From contig CATFEX010000010.1 in the NCBI GenBank assembly GCA_949511625.1, positions 1 through 25,122 on the forward strand: a stretch of DNA of 25,122 bases. The letters run 5' to 3'. The translations under genes and the position numbers were made by a program. Source of the DNA: UBA11891 sp003533785. GTDB taxonomy: Bacteria > Bacteroidota > Bacteroidia > Flavobacteriales > Flavobacteriaceae. Each line of letters starts with the position of its first letter. The stretch's first letter is position 1. Positions 22,654 to 25,122 of this stretch are shown piece after piece. A model generated the notes under the pieces. It was not told the DNA's origin. It ran no database searches and saw nothing but the letters and a program-made list of their open reading frames with translations.

Positions 22654-24906
22654 ATGAAGTTTCGATTTTTTGTCGCATTCCTAGGTGTCACATCTCTTGT
22701 TTTAGGACAACAAAACAATGCGAAAGATTCACTTCCTTCATTAGTGAATCAAATAGAGCTGGGGATACAATCCAGTTTTTCATTGGACTCCTTATCTACC
22801 AAGCTCCGTATCATTCTTCCAGACAGTCTTGACTCTGATGTAGTTGTGGACACTCTAAAATTGGATAGCCTATCGATCAAATCGGATAGCTTAAAAATTG
22901 TAAAAAAAAACCTCCCAACGAAAAAGAAAAAGAAAAAAAGAAAAAGAAGGCCTAAACGGGAGCGTTATATTGAGGTGGACACACTTCAAATGATCAATAA
23001 CTATAAAATCTTTTACGAAGATGGGCGAGAGCAGACCGTGGATACAACCCTATCAGTTTTAAAAGATTATAAGTTTAATTTCCTACGAAGGGATTATTTC
23101 GAATTGTTACCCTTGCCCAATGTTGCCCAAGGGTTTAACAGGATGGGATATGATTTTTTAAATCAACCGATGGGTCCAAGTCTAGGAGCCCGGGTCAATC
23201 AATACGGATTTTTTGAAAGTGATGACATACCCTATTTTCAGGTGGCTACCCCTTTAACGGAGCTTTTTTTCAGAACCACCTTCGAGCAGGGAGAGTTGGT
23301 GGATGCCATGGTAAGTGTCAATACTTCTCCAAAACTCAATTTAATGGTTTCCTACAAGGGGTTGCGATCCCTGGGGGAATATAAAAATTCGCGAGCCAAT
23401 GGCGGGCAATTTCGCGCGAGCATCAACTACAATGATGCTGAAGAACGCTATCAGCTTCGCGCCCATGTTGTCGCACAGACTAGGAACAACCAAGTGAACG
23501 GAGGTTTGAATGAAGACAGTGTTTTTTTCTTTGAAACGGCACCCTATTATCAAGCTGCCGATGATCAAGGGAATCCTGTTTTTGATGAAAATGGAGATCC
23601 CGTAGAGGTGTATTATGATGGATTCTTGGATCGGTCTTTATTGTTGAATAATTTTTCTGCTGAAAGTATTCTCTCGGGAAGACGCTTTTATTTGGGACAA
23701 AAATACCAACTCAAGAAAAAGACCAACGATGTACCGCTCCAGCCCCTACGAATTGGAAACCGATTTACTTACGAAACGCGATTCTATGAATTTAGTCAAT
23801 CTTCATTTAGATCATATTTTGGAAATATTGATTTTGCTCAGGGTTCGATTTTTAGTCGGATGGATGTCAAAACGATCACCAACGAAACTTTTGTAGAAAC
23901 TGATTTGCCGTTTGTGGGAACCACCAAAGCAGGAATTCAATACAAGCAGTGGGATTTTGCTCATGGACGAACAGAAACGGTGACAGGAACCGATTTTCTT
24001 GGACAAAAGGAAAATCAATTGGCAGTTCAAATCCAGTGGAAGAATCAGACGGGAGCCTGGGAATGGAGTGGTCAATTACACCACTCCTTATTAGCGAAAT
24101 TAAAAACGAATCATTACCAGGTTAATGCCGAACGAAGCCTATTTTCCAATTGGAAACTTTCCGTTGGTGCGCAATACCGCAGCCAGCCACAAAATTTTAA
24201 TTTTTACCAAAACGAAAGCAACTACATAGATTTGAATTGGGACCAGCCCGACCTAGAGAATACCAAACGTACTAGTTTGCATGCTGCATTGGGCCATCCC
24301 CGTTGGCTTCAGCTTCAGGGGGAGTGGCATCGGATTGAAAACTACACCCACTTTAATAACATTACTTCCTCAGAGGATTGGGGGAAAAAGCTCTTGGCTG
24401 CACCCGTTCAATCCCAAAATGAATTGAATTACATCAAGCTGCGCCTTTTTAACCAATTCACCTTGGGTAAGTTTTCGCTCACCAACACAGTGCAATACCA
24501 AGAGGTGAATCAAATTGAATCTGGTGGAACAGAAGAAGCACAGACAGAGCCCTCCCTATTAAACGTCCCTAAATGGATCACTCGAAACACATTCGCCTTT
24601 TCCACATTCGTCTTTAATAAGGCACTCTACCTCCAAACTGGGTTTCATTTTCAATTTTTTACAAGCTTCTATGCCGATGCGATCCACTCGGTTCTCGGCG
24701 AGTACGTTACCCAAAACAATAAATTGATTGGCGAATACCCAAGGATCGATTTTTTTATCAATGCAAAAATAAATCAAACCCGCGTTTTTCTTAAGGCCGA
24801 GCACTTCAATGACTCAATGAGTGGCTATCGCTACTACGCTGCTCCGTTCTATCCCTACCGCGATATGAGTATCCGTTTTGGGGTGGTTTGGAACTTATTT
24901 CAATAA
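22654..24906 (+). CDS. Putative outer-membrane porin, rnhB-linked
   Basis: A 750-residue outer-membrane beta-barrel protein of the Bacteroidota putative-porin family usually found beside rnhB. The signal peptide MKFRFFVAFLGVTSLVLGQ is cut after VLG. Residues 25-80 contain five DSL tripeptides in a Ser/Asp/Leu-rich region, followed by a very basic tract at 90-102 (six Lys, then Arg/Lys). From about 150 onward alternating polar and aromatic strands predominate (FFRTTFEQGELVDAMVSVNT, KLSVGAQYRSQ), and the protein ends in the aromatic strand MSIRFGVVWNLFQ, a typical barrel C terminus. Substrate is unknown. A possible -7 box TAACTTCG (22626-22633, one mismatch) precedes it. No terminator is visible; the presumed rRNA promoter follows after 48 bases. 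Confidence 0.88.
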   Translation: MKFRFFVAFLGVTSLVLGQQNNAKDSLPSLVNQIELGIQSSFSLDSLSTKLRIILPDSLDSDVVVDTLKLDSLSIKSDSLKIVKKNLPTKKKKKKRKRRPKRERYIEVDTLQMINNYKIFYEDGREQTVDTTLSVLKDYKFNFLRRDYFELLPLPNVAQGFNRMGYDFLNQPMGPSLGARVNQYGFFESDDIPYFQVATPLTELFFRTTFEQGELVDAMVSVNTSPKLNLMVSYKGLRSLGEYKNSRANGGQFRASINYNDAEERYQLRAHVVAQTRNNQVNGGLNEDSVFFFETAPYYQAADDQGNPVFDENGDPVEVYYDGFLDRSLLLNNFSAESILSGRRFYLGQKYQLKKKTNDVPLQPLRIGNRFTYETRFYEFSQSSFRSYFGNIDFAQGSIFSRMDVKTITNETFVETDLPFVGTTKAGIQYKQWDFAHGRTETVTGTDFLGQKENQLAVQIQWKNQTGAWEWSGQLHHSLLAKLKTNHYQVNAERSLFSNWKLSVGAQYRSQPQNFNFYQNESNYIDLNWDQPDLENTKRTSLHAALGHPRWLQLQGEWHRIENYTHFNNITSSEDWGKKLLAAPVQSQNELNYIKLRLFNQFTLGKFSLTNTVQYQEVNQIESGGTEEAQTEPSLLNVPKWITRNTFAFSTFVFNKALYLQTGFHFQFFTSFYADAIHSVLGEYVTQNNKLIGEYPRIDFFINAKINQTRVFLKAEHFNDSMSGYRYYAAPFYPYRDMSIRFGVVWNLFQ

Positions 24907-24934
24907 AAAAATAATTTTCATTCAAAACCATTAT

Positions 24935-24962
24935 GTTGGTAAGAAAAAGGGTTTTATATTTG
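24935..24962 (+). promoter_or_regulatory. Strong promoter, probably of an rRNA operon
   Basis: GTTG (24935-24938), 16 bases, then an exact TATATTTG (24955-24962). Spacing is slightly short of the 17-23 consensus. No ORF follows in the remaining 160 bases, and the following sequence looks like a structured untranslated leader. Confidence 0.6.
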
Positions 24963-25122
24963 CAGCCGTTTCTGGGGGATAAAAGCATTTTTCCGGGGGC
25001 AAAAGAAGAGTAAAAAAGTTCATTGATATAATAGAATGACAGCGCGTATCGAAAGATACAAAGCGAAGCAAAACCATTTTGAGAACGTCAATTGATTCGT
25101 CTTAGTTGGTCGTTGAGATAAT
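24963..25122 (+). other. Probable leader of an rRNA operon (16S expected beyond the right edge)
   Basis: About 160 non-coding bases after a strong promoter. Features include a duplicated G5 element (24970-24985 and 24991-25005), GTTCATTGATATA at 25019-25031 resembling the boxA-like start of flavobacterial rRNA leaders, then ATGACAGCGC and a GNRA hairpin (25046-25059). Downstream come AACGTCAATTGATTCGTC and the window end. From memory the order GTTC-TTGA, TGACAGCGC, small hairpin, 16S is typical of Flavobacteriaceae. The 16S gene itself is not in the window, so this is inference. Confidence 0.55.

Noticed and set aside
22578..22718. N-terminal extension of rnhB by 47 residues
   Set aside because: It would overlap the start of the divergent porin gene and adds sequence unlike RNase HII; the ATG at 22577 gives standard length.

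Overview
The window reads as core chromosome of a Bacteroidota bacterium, most likely a marine member of the Flavobacteriaceae. Four observations point there. Promoter-like sites fit the Bacteroidota consensus (TTTG, about 20 nt, TAnnTTTG) instead of the sigma70 boxes. Shine-Dalgarno sequences are nearly absent. Several families typical of the phylum are present (DUF5522, DUF4136, the rnhB-linked putative porin, a long LysS). The proteins also have flavobacterial character. I cannot name a genus. There is no sign of an insertion sequence, prophage, CRISPR array or recent island.

Left part (1-5911): the 5' end of an FAD-linked oxidase gene runs off the left edge. It is followed by a SulP anion transporter with a STAS domain, a small exported protein of unknown function, a cytoplasmic GH13 alpha-glucosidase, and a Tat-exported Gfo/Idh/MocA oxidoreductase. 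These last genes are the most accessory-looking part of the window, and I see no common pathway linking them.

Middle (6026-18538): an initiator tRNA-fMet is followed by the ribosome-assembly GTPases era and der. Next come a MerR-type regulator coupled to an M23 envelope peptidase, alaS, a DUF4136 protein, and DUF5522 divergent from an operon of PLP-dependent deaminase-like enzyme, GH73-LysM lipoprotein and hemL. A Spy/CpxP-like periplasmic protein and lysS complete the block. This is housekeeping: translation (fMet, AlaS, LysS, Era, Der), cell wall (M23, GH73) and tetrapyrrole synthesis (HemL).

Right part (18557-25122): a 53-residue YqaE/Pmp3 membrane peptide abuts lipB. A large lipoprotein of unknown function follows rnhB on the minus strand, and a putative outer-membrane porin is divergent from rnhB. 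The last 170 bases look like the promoter and leader of an rRNA operon whose 16S gene should begin just outside the window.

Packing is tight. Three convergent gene pairs overlap at their 3' ends, and intrinsic terminators are visible at only three places. I did not find a clearly new multi-gene system. The best leads are regulatory (a palindrome inside a divergent promoter, an inverted repeat around the oxidoreductase promoter, duplicated G-runs in the presumed rRNA leader) and two uncharacterised envelope proteins at the rnhB locus.
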